A stretch of DNA of 64,000 nt from Sphaerolaimus hirsutus (taxonomy: Eukaryota > Nematoda > Chromadorea > Monhysterida > Sphaerolaimidae), in assembly GCA_964036195.1 (NCBI GenBank), contig OZ038460.1, forward strand, positions 11,721,504 to 11,785,503, read 5' to 3'. The first letter of the stretch is position 1. Every line of letters begins with the position of its first letter. This document shows positions 58,601-64,000 of this stretch, piece after piece. The position numbers and the translations under genes are program-made. Below the pieces are notes generated by a model. The model worked only from the letters and a program-made list of their open reading frames with translations. It ran no database searches and had not been told where the DNA came from.

Positions 58601-61600
58601 TTTTTGCAAAATGCCTAGTGCATAAGAACTAAATTTTTTGCCAGCGCTTTTTTTAAAAAAAAAATCGCTGGGACCCTAGCGCTTTTTTTAAAAAAAACGG
58701 CGTTTTTAAAAAAAAAAGCGCTGGCCATCCCTACTCATGAGTCGACAAACAACGTTCAGATGCAAAAGTGCTGAATCATGTTGCAAATGAGCTGGGCTGT
58801 AGTGTTGAAATAAATACTGCCGTGTGTGCAATGTAAATACAAAGGCCGGCATGAAGTAAGTATTTGTGTACTATAATGCGCAGTGTTACTCACTTGAGAT
58901 TTGGGATTGGAACCGGTTGAGATTTGGTGTCGATATCAACTAGTGTGTGTGGGGTCAAAGTCGACGCGTCACCTGCTTGAGGTCGTTGACGAGCTCCTGG
59001 TGCTGGTTGAAGTGCCGGAAGAGCACCTTGAGCGAGAGGCTGGTCAGCGGCGCGGAGCCGGCCATCGCCAACTGAATCAACGCGCGCAAAACTTTCCGCC
59101 CTACATCGTCGCCAAAGTCGAGCCCATCATCTGTGTCGCGAGGTTGTCACTTCATTTGAAACTCGGCAATGTTTGCATTGATTTGCCACTGCATGTCCAA
59201 ATAGCTAGTGCATGTAAATTTTTTGCGTTTTTAAATCAAAAACGCATTTAAAAATTGTTTCCACCCTGTGATTTTTATATTGAAAATTAGTTGAAAAATC
59301 TGGTGTCATCCCTACCGCGTAAAATACTTTTTTTTACACAGTACTTAAAAGTACTTTTGCATAAAGATATTTTTCTTCGTGGAAGCATAAAATTGAGTAC
59401 TTTTATCAGTACCTACTTGCATAAACTAGACACTAAAGCAGGATCGACAAAATCAATCAAAAAATTCGCCAAATCCCTCAAATTTCATTCGGTCCAGCTC
59501 ACCAGCCTCGTCGGACACGACATGATGGACGAGTTCGTGGGCGTAGTCTCTGTCCAGTTCGCGCACGGGGTCGCAGTCGTCGTCCAGCCGGCCAGACTCG
59601 TTGCTGCACGGGAACCGGTCCTTGAACCAGGCGAGCGCGCGCGTGATGCGGTAGTCGCGCCGCACGTCCAGAATGAACTGATAAGGGTGTACAGCAAAGA
59701 ATACGTAAGGCCGCGTTTACACGATTTTTTTGTGACGACAAAAATTTCGATTTTATCAACCATTTTTCGGGATGAAAATAGTAGTTAGATTGGATGCCTC
59801 GATCGATCATGATTTGATCGGCCTAACCACATGAAACGATAAAGATAACATATTTTTCGTGTTGTCGGAGGATTTGTTCCACACGGCCTCGCCAACGAGG
59901 CTGCATAGAATAAATTTTCTGACAACATCCGACAACGGAAAAAATATATGTTATCTAATGCGCATTATAGCGTAATCTATAAAATAAAGTGATTGCTCGA
60001 TGCAGTGAGGCTGATCAAATCATGATCATCGAGGCCTCCATCTATTAAATAATTGATTTTCATGCCAAATCGAAATTTTTGTCGTCACCTCTGCAAACGC
60101 CGCCCAAATGAAGCCAAGTCTCCAACGGTGGCAACAAACTTCCAAAATCTTCACAACGCATAGCTTGATCTCCAATATGACTTTTTCGGACTCTTGATCG
60201 AGCGGCGGCGTTTCCCCGCCCCCTGAGTGCATGGGTGGCAGCAGTTTGACGTGCAACGGTGCGGTGGCACTTTGAATCACGGTCGACAGGCCGGCCGTCC
60301 AGCCTGGACGAGCACATTAATGGCCTGGCCACGATCGCTAACGAGATGCAAATCTGAAACGGTTTACCTGCGGTCGCTTGGGCCGCGTCATTCGATTGCG
60401 TCGCGTCGCAATCGTCCACGATGCGCAGCAGTTTCTTGGCGAGGTCGAGCAGCTTGGAGAAGGTGTACGAGTCGTAGGACGCCAGCACGCGCGCCAAGCT
60501 CACCACCTGGCATTGAGAATAGCTAACAAATAGCATACGTTGTACAGCCGCTCTGGCGCCACACACGCTGGATGTTAACTGAATTTGTGTCAACTAAATT
60601 TTAGTGAATCATGTGATTTCAACTTTAATATCTGATAGAGCATCGTTAATTTCACATCATTGCACTTAATTTTCATTGTATCAGTTAAGTGTGATGCTTT
60701 CAAACTATTTTTCGTGTTATCTAGTTGACATTGAGTTGACGAGTTTGTGATGTCAACTAGCATGTGTGGGCGCCGTTTTGGAGTTATATTCCGCTGCCAT
60801 GATATCCTGTCGGAGATTTTGCATAATTTTGGCCCATTTACATATTAAGCTTGACGGGTTTGGTGCTGCACACACTAGTTTACTAACGGTAAACTGAGAA
60901 TTTGGTAAACTCATTTTTCAGCTACCGAGCACACTTGAGTATACCGGAATGAGCTGTTCGTCAACTACAGTTGACGGAGGTTAAAAATAACACTGGTAAA
61001 CTCAGACGCGCTCAGAAGCTAGAAAATGCAAACCAGTTTTGATGGCATTTGAGTTTACTGGAATGAGCTGACTGTCAACTAGTTGACGGAAATGAAAAAC
61101 ATACCCGATTGGGTTTTTAATTTCCGTCAACGTCTCAATTTCCCAAATTGCGGCTAAGACGTTTACATTGGGGCGATGGACCAAATTCTCTTACCCAAGG
61201 CCGAACCGCGAAATAAAAAAAATTCTGCGGAATATAACTCAGTGGAATCGTGTGGGCCCTTCTTAATCACATTTATTTCCACGAGCAGCAATCAAACTCG
61301 CCTCTAAAGTGAGCTTATTCATCTCGAGCTGCTCGCCGCCTTGCGGCCGCAGCACGGGCAGGTTTTCGTCGGCGCGGTCGATCAACCGCTTGAAATAGTC
61401 TTCCACGAAGTCGATCGCGTGCCGCTGATGAGCCCCCAGAGAGGGCGCGCCGCTGCCGTCCGTCTCGCTCTCGGCCCGCCTGGACGCGTGCCGCAGGGTG
61501 AAACAAACGCAAAAAAAACTGCGGAATGAAGTGAACATTCCAGTTGTATTTGGGAAATGTTTTTGTCACGTCAACACAAACGTGAGTGTTAACTAGGGAT

Positions 61601-63547
61601 GGGAAAAACATTTACCTGTTTAAAAAAAACGTTTTTCCTCAAAAACAATGGTTTTTAAAAACACAACGTTTTTTCAACAAAGAAAAACTTTTTAAAAAAC
61701 CCAGACATCCCTAGTGAAACCATTTCTGACGTGAACAAACCCCTTGGCGTGCAGGTCGGTAGTCGAGGGTATTTCCTTCCAGGGCCTCGCGTGATTGACC
61801 ACGGTCACCTCGGGCCCGAGAATGATGTGCGCGTGCACCAGCAAACGAGTGAAAGAAGAGCGCAACTTGGGCGGCAGTTGCTCGTCGCCCATGCAGCTGC
61901 GTAGGTTTTTAGATGCACTGCGTCTGACAAATTAGATGCAAAAATGCCTCTGCACCTGCACATGAATACTTGCTACTTACCAAAAAATAATAATAAAGAA
62001 ACACTTTGCGTCTGAGATTTGAATTGAACTTGACTTGTGTATTTTTTATGCAGGGTTCCACGGTGACGTCTAATGTTACTGAGGTAGGGGAGGTTCAAAT
62101 AGATGTTTGGTCCACGAGTTACCCATTTTTTTGGCACAAATGCAACAAGATGTAGCCAAAGCAAGTGCTCAATAAGCTCACAAAAGCAGCAATGGCTCGG
62201 GCATCTCTTCACTAATCCGCAGAAAGCCCGGCTGCTCGTCGCGCCCGATTGCCAGATGTTGTTGATCTTGGCACATGCGCGCTGCACGAAATACAGTCAT
62301 CATACAAAAACACCACCGTCATCCAGTCATTGCAAACAACACACAAACAACGAACCCCACAAATCCAGCTGGTGCCTATAATAAGTGAGATAGTGTCGCT
62401 TGTTTTCCACGTCGGCGTAGCTGCACTTGTTGCGGCCGTCGCCGAACACGTCGGCAGCCAGTTCTTGCAGCGAGTAGCAAGTGTTATCGGCCGCCCGGCA
62501 CACGTACACCTGCGAAATAGACGCCGCGTCACGCTGACAGGATAGATTTCGATCGATCTGTGTGATCGATCACTGTAGGAGGTCGGGTAAATACACGCGG
62601 GGTGCGGGTAAATTAATCGGTAAAATGGGAAACGATGGAGGGGTAATGGAGGAATAATTGAACTGAAAAAAGACAATGACAAAGGAAGTACATGTGCACG
62701 TGTGGAACCGAAAAAAACCGAGTGCATAATCATAAACGGGCGAGGGCAAAGTAGAGGCAACTGAAGCAAGCATATGGCACCCGAAAGTTGTGTCCAAACC
62801 TCCATGCCCGGAGGGTCATCCCCATCGACCAAATCTATTTGAATGCTTGGGCCATGCACCACCAATGTTTGCCTAGTGACACTGGGGCCATCGGTGCAGT
62901 CACCACTACCAGAATGCGCACTGCCAGTTGCTCGTTTGCTTGTGAGCTGTTTGGCACTTTTCCAACGGCGCCACAATTTCGCCGGCCATTCCCACGCACC
63001 GTTCGTGGCCCAAGAATTCACGTTGAGTTTTACCTGACATTTGAGAGACTCGATGTACGGCTGCTTGTAGTTATAACAGAACGTGATGATGCATTAATTG
63101 AAATGAAAATGGATTTGCATGCGCCGGGGACACACGACAATGAACATTGTGTTACATGCTCAAACAACAGGGCTCACCCGTACTGGGACAAATCTAAATT
63201 GTACAAGTTTAGGTTACTAGCTTATGGATTAAGTACGATCGAACTGAAAAAATCATCCAGACAAAAATGGTAGTCCATAAGCGATAAAACTCACGACAGT
63301 GTTTTTTCTCGCAGCCGCCCCATCCAAACTAGCGGGCGTTTCATGCAACATGGTTCGCTTGCCGCACAGGCGCTTCTTCGACGGCAGCGGCGACATGTTG
63401 TCGCCCACGACCGTGTACGCCTTGACGAGTCTACCTCTGGCGGCGGCGCTGGGCGCGTCGGCGGCGCCGCAGCGACAGCAAGTGTTCGCGCACACGGGGC
63501 ACGCGTCCGCAGCGCTCGACGTGGACAACTTGCCGCAGCCGGTCACG
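31518..63547 (-). CDS. itpr: Inositol 1,4,5-trisphosphate receptor, partial gene (N-terminus off window)
   Basis: This is an IP3-gated Ca2+ release channel of the endoplasmic reticulum membrane, active as a tetramer. About 47 exons read down the minus strand. Recognisable blocks, in order, are the post-RIH segment ([17 protein letters not shown]), the second RIH region ([18 protein letters not shown]), [13 protein letters not shown] armadillo sequence, the RIH-associated block ([14 protein letters not shown]), GHNIYIL, membrane helices S1-S6 with filter GGGVGE, pore helix [12 protein letters not shown], a CFVCG...H....H linker, DWFPRM and a C-terminal coiled coil. Phases agree at nearly every junction. 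The exceptions are exons 11/12, split by a MITE, and 28/29. The ligand-binding core must lie above position 64000. RyR is excluded by GGGVGE, the CFVCG linker and DWFPRM. The family call is very secure; individual edges are eye-placed. Confidence 0.95.
31912..32172 (-). CDS. itpr: itpr exon 46 of window (C-terminal coiled coil)
   Basis: [20 protein letters not shown], an Ala/Gly/Pro segment, then [18 protein letters not shown] is the IP3 receptor C-terminal signature. GTCGGT donor, phase 0. Confidence 0.95.
32831..33506. mobile_element. hAT-like element with AAAACG subterminal repeats, copy B only
   Basis: Perfect duplication CTTGTAAC, ends TAGGGTTGGAAAA and GGCCAACCCTA. Empty site in copy A at 2389-2396. 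Confidence 0.92.
33532..33676 (-). CDS. itpr: itpr exon 45 of window (linker)
   Basis: [20 protein letters not shown], then [13 protein letters not shown], matching [20 protein letters not shown] and YTGPESYV. The histidines complete the CxxC...H....H zinc-like site. Confidence 0.97.
33736..33917 (-). CDS. itpr: itpr exon 44 of window (S6)
   Basis: [20 protein letters not shown], then [20 protein letters not shown] and [10 protein letters not shown]: gate helix and start of the Cys/His linker. The GTTGTT donor at phase 2 joins to RFDNLNVTF. Confidence 0.97.
34252..34527 (-). CDS. itpr: itpr exon 43 of window (S5 end, luminal loop, pore helix, filter)
   Basis: [18 protein letters not shown], a variable acidic luminal loop, then [20 protein letters not shown] followed by [12 protein letters not shown]. 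The ion selectivity filter reads GGGVGE. GTGCGT donor, phase 0. Confidence 0.97.
34595..34699 (-). CDS. itpr: itpr exon 42 of window (S4-S5 linker)
   Basis: [20 protein letters not shown], then [15 protein letters not shown], matching [29 protein letters not shown]. Confidence 0.97.
34757..34921 (-). CDS. itpr: itpr exon 41 of window (S4)
   Basis: [20 protein letters not shown], then [20 protein letters not shown], matching VEFLYHLLYLVICAMGLFVHE. Confidence 0.94.
34987..35123 (-). CDS. itpr: itpr exon 40 of window (S3)
   Basis: [20 protein letters not shown], then [20 protein letters not shown]: hydrophobic helix at the S3 position. Confidence 0.88.
35227..35680. mobile_element. Harbinger-like fold-back, copy B only
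   Basis: Ends AGCTGCGTTTACACTGGCAC and GTGTCAGTGTAAACGCCGCT, TAA on both sides; empty site in copy A near 6344. Confidence 0.9.
35691..35908. mobile_element. CACACTAGTT MITE, shared by both copies
   Basis: Counterpart of 6354-6570; this insertion predates the duplication. Confidence 0.7.
35930..36109 (-). CDS. itpr: itpr exon 39 of window (S2 and acidic loop)
   Basis: [20 protein letters not shown] helix, then an Ala run and [19 protein letters not shown]. The donor (GTTGGT) was chosen for phase. The open frame runs 38 bases further into an intronic MITE. Confidence 0.88.
36609..36725 (-). CDS. itpr: itpr exon 38 of window (S1)
   Basis: Helix S1: [20 protein letters not shown] then AYHPFE, matching SFNLAVLMNLLVAFFYPF. 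TTTTCAG acceptor, GTGAGT donor. Confidence 0.95.
36810..36918 (-). CDS. itpr: itpr exon 37 of window
   Basis: [20 protein letters not shown], then [13 protein letters not shown], matching TTERDEQGSKINDFF and FNEMNWQKKL. Confidence 0.96.
37233..37466 (-). CDS. itpr: itpr exon 36 of window
   Basis: [20 protein letters not shown], then [15 protein letters not shown] and [19 protein letters not shown] clear match to the block before S1. Confidence 0.97.
37690..37833 (-). CDS. itpr: itpr exon 35 of window
   Basis: Polar linker [20 protein letters not shown], ending VRPRQ, which joins to VGHNIYIL (vertebrate [12 protein letters not shown]). 48 codons, phase 0. Confidence 0.85.
38174..38419. mobile_element. 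CACACTAGTT MITE, copy B only
   Basis: GCCCTACACACACTAGTTTT to AAAACTAGTGTGTGTAGGCA, CATTG on both sides; empty site in copy A near 9338. Confidence 0.88.
38747..38833 (-). CDS. itpr: itpr exon 34 of window (possible cassette)
   Basis: 29 codons, [20 protein letters not shown] then EGIPDIFLQ, phase 0 at both ends, so skipping it would keep the frame. It has no counterpart I recognise in vertebrate receptors. Confidence 0.65.
39327..39599 (-). CDS. itpr: itpr exon 33 of window
   Basis: [20 protein letters not shown], then [20 protein letters not shown], matching THESNGIDIITALILND and ASKLLLAIMESRHDSENAE. Confidence 0.96.
40075..40162 (-). CDS. itpr: itpr exon 32 of window
   Basis: [20 protein letters not shown], then CQGPCHENQ, a family signature. 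GTAAAT donor. Confidence 0.95.
40241..40483 (-). CDS. itpr: itpr exon 31 of window (RIH-associated)
   Basis: [20 protein letters not shown], then [18 protein letters not shown] and [11 protein letters not shown], near-identical to vertebrate receptors. GTGAGT donor. Confidence 0.97.
40555..41462. mobile_element. hAT-like element TAGGGT...ACCCTA, shared, contains gap
   Basis: Counterpart of 11445-12157 with the same TCTACACC duplication; the 200-N gap lies inside. Confidence 0.72.
40754..40953. other. Assembly gap, 200 N
   Basis: Exactly 200 N inside a transposon in the intron between exons 30 and 31. Copy A (near 11650) is continuous across the same point with no missing bases. Confidence 0.99.
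41600..41816 (-). CDS. itpr: itpr exon 30 of window
   Basis: Low-complexity Ser/Thr-rich linker: [20 protein letters not shown], later [10 protein letters not shown]. It lies where vertebrate receptors have their variable regulatory linker. The GTTAGC donor at phase 2 fits exon 31. Confidence 0.78.
42042..42142 (-). CDS. itpr: itpr exon 29 of window (frame ambiguous)
   Basis: The preferred frame reads [20 protein letters not shown] and agrees with exon 30. It needs a phase-2 donor upstream, while exon 28 gives phase 1. A second frame joined to an exon 30 extended to 41838 keeps all phases but is arginine-rich. An upstream acceptor is another solution. Confidence 0.65.
42400..42592. mobile_element. 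CCTGTAAAGTG-family MITE, shared
   Basis: Counterpart of 13101-13257. Confidence 0.65.
43313..43400 (-). CDS. itpr: itpr exon 28 of window
   Basis: [20 protein letters not shown], then PMRTPYTNS before a GTGAGT donor. It sits in the variable region after the ALLEGGN block. It ends phase 1, which does not match the preferred frame of the next exon. It is absent from copy A. Confidence 0.7.
43401..44501. mobile_element. Intron with several CACACTAGTT-type ends
   Basis: Repeated GAGTTTTCTGGAATG and GTGTGGGCACAATAG motifs near 43680-44350 suggest two or three overlapping MITEs. Confidence 0.5.
44502..44692 (-). CDS. itpr: itpr exon 27 of window
   Basis: [20 protein letters not shown], then [20 protein letters not shown], matching NLVIDLIMNAS and [23 protein letters not shown] donor. 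Confidence 0.95.
45025..45642. mobile_element. hAT-like element, CAAGGACGTAGCCAGG ends
   Basis: Flanks AATTGAAT and AGTTGAAT; ends CAAGGACGTAGCCAGG and CCTGGCTACGTCCGTG. The same end recurs near 11451 and 13663. Confidence 0.78.
45802..45975. repeat. CGTAATGAAA hairpin
   Basis: Arms of about 80 bases made of GGCCGTAATGAAAGCCTGG-type units, near-perfectly inverted around TAGCATCCCCTA. Confidence 0.85.
46007..46130 (-). CDS. itpr: itpr exon 26 of window
   Basis: [20 protein letters not shown], then [11 protein letters not shown], matching GEALRQVLVNRYYG and VQCHLDKEGAS. The GTGGGC donor at phase 1 joins to DLVVDL. Confidence 0.93.
46667..46853. mobile_element. CCTGTAAAGTG-family MITE
   Basis: GGCAATCCCGAGCCCTGTAA to TTTGCAGGGCTCGGGACTGG. 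Confidence 0.72.
47208..47322 (-). CDS. itpr: itpr exon 25 of window
   Basis: [20 protein letters not shown], then LQTLKRMM, matching [24 protein letters not shown]. Confidence 0.94.
47683..47844 (-). CDS. itpr: itpr exon 24 of window
   Basis: [20 protein letters not shown], then [13 protein letters not shown], matching VQAELSVLVDVLHRPELLF. The GTCAGC donor at phase 2 joins to LIQHCKLLL. Confidence 0.94.
   Translation of the reverse strand: MPEAAGRAGAVLRAAGARRVVGAGRLAAPAARVVPGRPVRQHGAPLQGGRRRR
48236..48446 (-). CDS. itpr: itpr exon 23 of window
   Basis: [20 protein letters not shown] (vertebrate VAKSRAIAIPVDLDSQV), then a Ser/Arg-rich linker ending SNEHVVTR. Phases 1 and 2 agree with both neighbours. 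Confidence 0.8.
48549..48814. mobile_element. Harbinger-like fold-back
   Basis: Ends GACCCCTTTTACACTTTTTC and AAGATGTAAAAGGGGCC, TTA on both sides. Confidence 0.85.
48933..49098 (-). CDS. itpr: itpr exon 22 of window
   Basis: [20 protein letters not shown], then [20 protein letters not shown]. It aligns with WLMPSQKASVESCIRVL. GTACGT donor at phase 1. Confidence 0.84.
49360..49512 (-). CDS. itpr: itpr exon 21 of window
   Basis: [20 protein letters not shown], then [17 protein letters not shown]. 51 codons, phase 0 at both ends. The sequence is divergent; the call rests on position and phase. Confidence 0.72.
49904..50112. mobile_element. hAT-like MITE, CAGTGGCGTAGCCA ends
   Basis: Flanks CATAAGAA and CATTAGAA; ends CAGTGGCGTAGCCATG and CTGACTACGCCACTT. 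Confidence 0.85.
50164..50289. mobile_element. CCTGTAAAGTG-family MITE, diverged
   Basis: GCCAATCCCAAGCCAATGTA to TGTACAGGGCTCGGGACTGC. Confidence 0.6.
50447..51751. mobile_element. CCGTATTACCTCGAA composite element
   Basis: TACCGTATTACCTCGAAATA to TTAATTCGAGGTAATACGGTA, holding a GAGTTATTCAAGGGGGG element and a nested hAT-like element. Confidence 0.68.
51055..51623. mobile_element. hAT-like element with GGAAAACGG repeats, nested
   Basis: Perfect duplication GTCCTGCA, ends TAGGGTGTCAAC and GTTGACACCCTA, interior mostly GGAAACGGAAAACGG units. Confidence 0.92.
52618..52669. mobile_element. Minimal CACACTAGTT-family palindrome
   Basis: 52 bases: GGCGCTCCACATGTAATTGA to CAACTACCGTGTGGAGCGCC, almost only the two ends. 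Confidence 0.75.
52754..52873 (-). CDS. itpr: itpr exon 20 of window
   Basis: [20 protein letters not shown], then [15 protein letters not shown], the counterpart of [22 protein letters not shown]. Confidence 0.85.
53005..53522. mobile_element. CCGTATTACCTCGAA element with nested CAGGAGT hAT remnant
   Basis: TACCGTATTACCTCGAATTA to TTTCGAAGTGATACGGTA; a GATAGATAACTAGAAAAA block sits inside. Confidence 0.62.
53560..53685 (-). CDS. itpr: itpr exon 19 of window
   Basis: [20 protein letters not shown] matches [20 protein letters not shown]. 42 codons, phase 0 at both ends. Confidence 0.93.
53766..53901 (-). CDS. itpr: itpr exon 18 of window
   Basis: [20 protein letters not shown], then [18 protein letters not shown], matching CTEGKNVYTEIK and LDDIVRVVTHEDCI. 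Confidence 0.94.
54327..54727. mobile_element. CCGTATTTCCTCGAA element
   Basis: TACCGTATTTCCTCGAAATA to TATTTCGAGGAAATACGGTA, well matched; it ends 29 bases from exon 17. Confidence 0.78.
54757..54890 (-). CDS. itpr: itpr exon 17 of window
   Basis: [20 protein letters not shown], ending DPSHPLR, which joins to [12 protein letters not shown] (vertebrate SPLMYHIHLVELLAVC). Ends phase 2. Confidence 0.86.
55188..55376 (-). CDS. itpr: itpr exon 16 of window
   Basis: [20 protein letters not shown], then [17 protein letters not shown], matching NNFQLCSEINERVVQHFVH and VQYIKFLQTIVKAEG. Confidence 0.93.
55558..55719. mobile_element. CCTGTAAAGTG-family MITE
   Basis: CCAGACCTTGTAAAGTGTAA to CACTTTACAGGATCTGGGAT. 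Confidence 0.7.
55780..55965 (-). CDS. itpr: itpr exon 15 of window
   Basis: [20 protein letters not shown] matches [27 protein letters not shown] follows. Phase 0 at both ends. Confidence 0.94.
56040..56171 (-). CDS. itpr: itpr exon 14 of window
   Basis: [20 protein letters not shown], then [20 protein letters not shown], matching [21 protein letters not shown] of the second RIH domain. Confidence 0.94.
56646..56772 (-). CDS. itpr: itpr exon 13 of window
   Basis: [20 protein letters not shown], then [10 protein letters not shown], leading into ILKRFTALC, the start of the second RIH region. GTTCGC donor. Confidence 0.82.
57089..57381 (-). CDS. itpr: itpr exon 12 of window, acidic disordered segment
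   Basis: [20 protein letters not shown], then [20 protein letters not shown] and [14 protein letters not shown]. It fills the variable segment between ELWV and the second RIH region. It appears to be one exon with exon 11 before the MITE inserted. Ends phase 2. Confidence 0.75.
57382..57720. mobile_element. CCTGTAAAGTG-family MITE between two halves of an itpr exon
   Basis: GGGGCAGTCCCAGACCCTGT to ACAGGGTCTGGGACTGGC, with CCAG/CCAGG flanks. Confidence 0.8.
57725..57925 (-). CDS. itpr: itpr exon 11 of window, cut by a MITE
   Basis: [20 protein letters not shown], then [14 protein letters not shown], a clear match to VQLLVTSQDVDNYKQI and EKSELWV. The open frame runs to SFESHL and stops at a CCTGTAAAGTG MITE. 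Beyond the element the frame resumes at LEDETARRR. Confidence 0.88.
57976..58955. mobile_element. CACACTAGTT MITE enlarged by a nested element
   Basis: GGCCCCACACACTAGTTGAC to ATCAACTAGTGTGTGTGGGG around the element at 58037-58733. Confidence 0.78.
58037..58733. mobile_element. hAT-like element with AAGCGC repeats, nested
   Basis: Perfect duplication CTCATGAG, ends TAGGGATGGAAAAAAGCGC and GCGCTGGCCATCCCTA. The interior resembles 32831-33506. Confidence 0.92.
58973..59130 (-). CDS. itpr: itpr exon 10 of window
   Basis: [20 protein letters not shown], then [18 protein letters not shown], matching GGRTFLRVLLHLTM and ALQLLFRHFSQRQE. Phase 0 into VQLLV. Confidence 0.93.
59503..59677 (-). CDS. 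itpr: itpr exon 9 of window
   Basis: [19 protein letters not shown], matching the very conserved FILNVRLDYRISCLL, then an acidic stretch. GTGAGC donor at phase 1. Confidence 0.93.
59710..60104. mobile_element. Harbinger-like fold-back
   Basis: GGCCGCGTTTACACG to TGCAAACGCCGCC with GTGACGACAAAAATTTCGAT arms. Confidence 0.75.
60140..60303 (-). CDS. itpr: itpr exon 8 of window
   Basis: [19 protein letters not shown], a Gly/Pro-rich stretch, then [16 protein letters not shown]. It matches the MVMDTKLKIIEIL segment. GTTTGT donor. Confidence 0.88.
60368..60506 (-). CDS. itpr: itpr exon 7 of window
   Basis: [20 protein letters not shown], then KKLLRIVDD, matching [26 protein letters not shown] donor, ends phase 1. 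Confidence 0.92.
60555..60774. mobile_element. CACACTAGTT MITE
   Basis: GGCGCCACACACGCTGGATG to TCAACTAGCATGTGTGGGCGCC. Confidence 0.75.
61302..61479 (-). CDS. itpr: itpr exon 6 of window, GC donor
   Basis: [13 protein letters not shown]...[16 protein letters not shown]...MNKLTLE, matching the TMEFVEEYLRDV...NKLTFE block. Homology puts the junction at LTLE|VVSLAR, where the intron starts GCGAGT, so this is a GC-AG intron. Confidence 0.88.
61594..61713. mobile_element. Short hAT-like MITE
   Basis: TAGGGATGGGAAAAAC to AGACATCCCTA, flanks GTGTTAAC and GTGAAACC; 120 bases with AAAACG repeats. Confidence 0.7.
61741..61896 (-). CDS. itpr: itpr exon 5 of window
   Basis: [20 protein letters not shown], then WKEIPS. 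It matches [20 protein letters not shown] and the LWSEIPS block. A 120-bp hAT-like element ends only 28 bp beyond the donor. Confidence 0.9.
62182..62281 (-). CDS. itpr: itpr exon 4 of window
   Basis: Continues [20 protein letters not shown], the counterpart of LFARMCLDRQYLAI in vertebrate receptors. GTGAGC donor, ends phase 2. Confidence 0.88.
62356..62509 (-). CDS. itpr: itpr exon 3 of window
   Basis: [18 protein letters not shown]...[18 protein letters not shown] then RHQLDLW. This matches the conserved region after the first RIH domain. TTTCGCAG acceptor, GTTCGT donor, ends phase 1. Confidence 0.88.
62800..63033 (-). CDS. itpr: itpr exon 2 of window (start uncertain)
   Basis: The end is firm: [19 protein letters not shown]...GME then a GTTTGG donor, aligning just before the VWLFW-type segment of vertebrate receptors. 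The TGTCAG|GTA start was chosen because it keeps phase 0 with both neighbours. Later acceptors, for example near 62881, are possible. Confidence 0.5.
63295..63547 (-). CDS. itpr: itpr candidate exon 1 of window (Cys-rich, no clear homology)
   Basis: GC-rich open frame of 84 codons starting after a CACAG acceptor and ending at a strong GTC|GTGAGT donor. It contains [12 protein letters not shown] and [14 protein letters not shown] see no match to known IP3 receptor sequence, so it may be a lineage-specific insertion or an exon of another transcript. Its phase-0 end fits the next exon. Confidence 0.45.
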
Positions 63548-64000
63548 CTGTGGTAGTGGTGCGTGTGCTGCGGCGCCGTCTGCTCGCGCGTTATGAACAT
63601 TTATGCCCATTGTGTTTTAAGAGTGCACTGGTTCAAAAAGCGATTGCAAAGCAGCTCAACGTTCGTTGTTAGTTCGAGGACAAGCTAGTACATTTGCACG
63701 TGTAATAACGGCTATGCAGAAATGTAACCGTATCCAGAGCGAGCAGCATTTTTTCTATGTATGCTACATGAACAATGACTTCGGCAGGACCTTAATCTGC
63801 ATTGCAAATCGAATACTAACACACACATACTTTCGTAAATTTAGGTCCGTTTCACCGATGTGTGCATGATATGTACCAGCTTGCGTATGCACCTACTGCT
63901 ATATTTAGCTACTTGTGACTATGACTTATTACATAACCATCAGTGTGACATCCCACCGCCTCCTTGGTTTTTGTCGCCAGAAAAAACAACGACCGCCACT
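63548..64000. other. Upstream itpr intron, nothing recognised
   Basis: No exon-like patch or repeat ends seen before the window edge. Confidence 0.5.

Noticed and set aside
62212..63021. 269-codon minus-strand frame taken as one exon
   Set aside because: It runs through an intron: the frame is right only for exon 2, while the real exons 3 and 4 lie in other frames with clear splice sites.

Overview
The window is animal nuclear DNA: split genes with GT-AG introns and GC-rich exons in an AT-rich, transposon-packed background. An intact gene with the layout of a nematode cuticle collagen (N-terminal membrane anchor, basic cleavage motif, Cys-flanked Gly-X-Y blocks) points to a nematode or a close relative. 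Two runs of exactly 200 N (15336-15535, 40754-40953) are scaffold joins, so the window is three contigs. Exon limits were found by eye from homology, splice sites and reading-phase continuity.

Main gene. The minus strand from 63547 down to 31518 carries about 47 exons of an inositol 1,4,5-trisphosphate receptor (itpr, itr-1 in worms). They run from the armadillo/RIH middle of the protein through the RIH-associated region, the six-helix channel domain and the C-terminal linker and coiled coil to the stop codon. The IP3-binding N-terminus lies beyond position 64000. The filter reads GGGVGE where vertebrate receptors have GGGVGD.

Second partial copy. Positions 948-13915 repeat 31879-43251 in the same orientation: 18 consecutive itpr exons (3,064 coding bases) with identical exon lengths and only about a dozen amino-acid differences. 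It lacks everything upstream and the terminal exon. It is either a tandem segmental duplication or an unpurged second haplotype. The introns differ by clean transposon insertions, so each copy shows empty sites for the other's elements.

Between the copies (15536-31500) lie a minus-strand four-helix MARVEL-type gene (20106-16893) whose first exon is split by a hAT-like element, the plus-strand collagen gene (23315-26261, five exons, 349 aa), and two weak exon candidates.

Mobile DNA fills most of the rest: hAT-like elements with 8-bp target duplications, several with low-complexity subterminal repeats; Harbinger-like fold-backs with TAA/TTA duplications; many copies of a CACACTAGTT MITE; CCGTATTTCCTCGAA elements with long G/C tracts; and a CCTGTAAAGTG MITE whose palindromic ends look like splice sites. 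One copy of that last family splits an itpr coding exon. No tRNA, rRNA, CRISPR or prokaryotic feature was seen.
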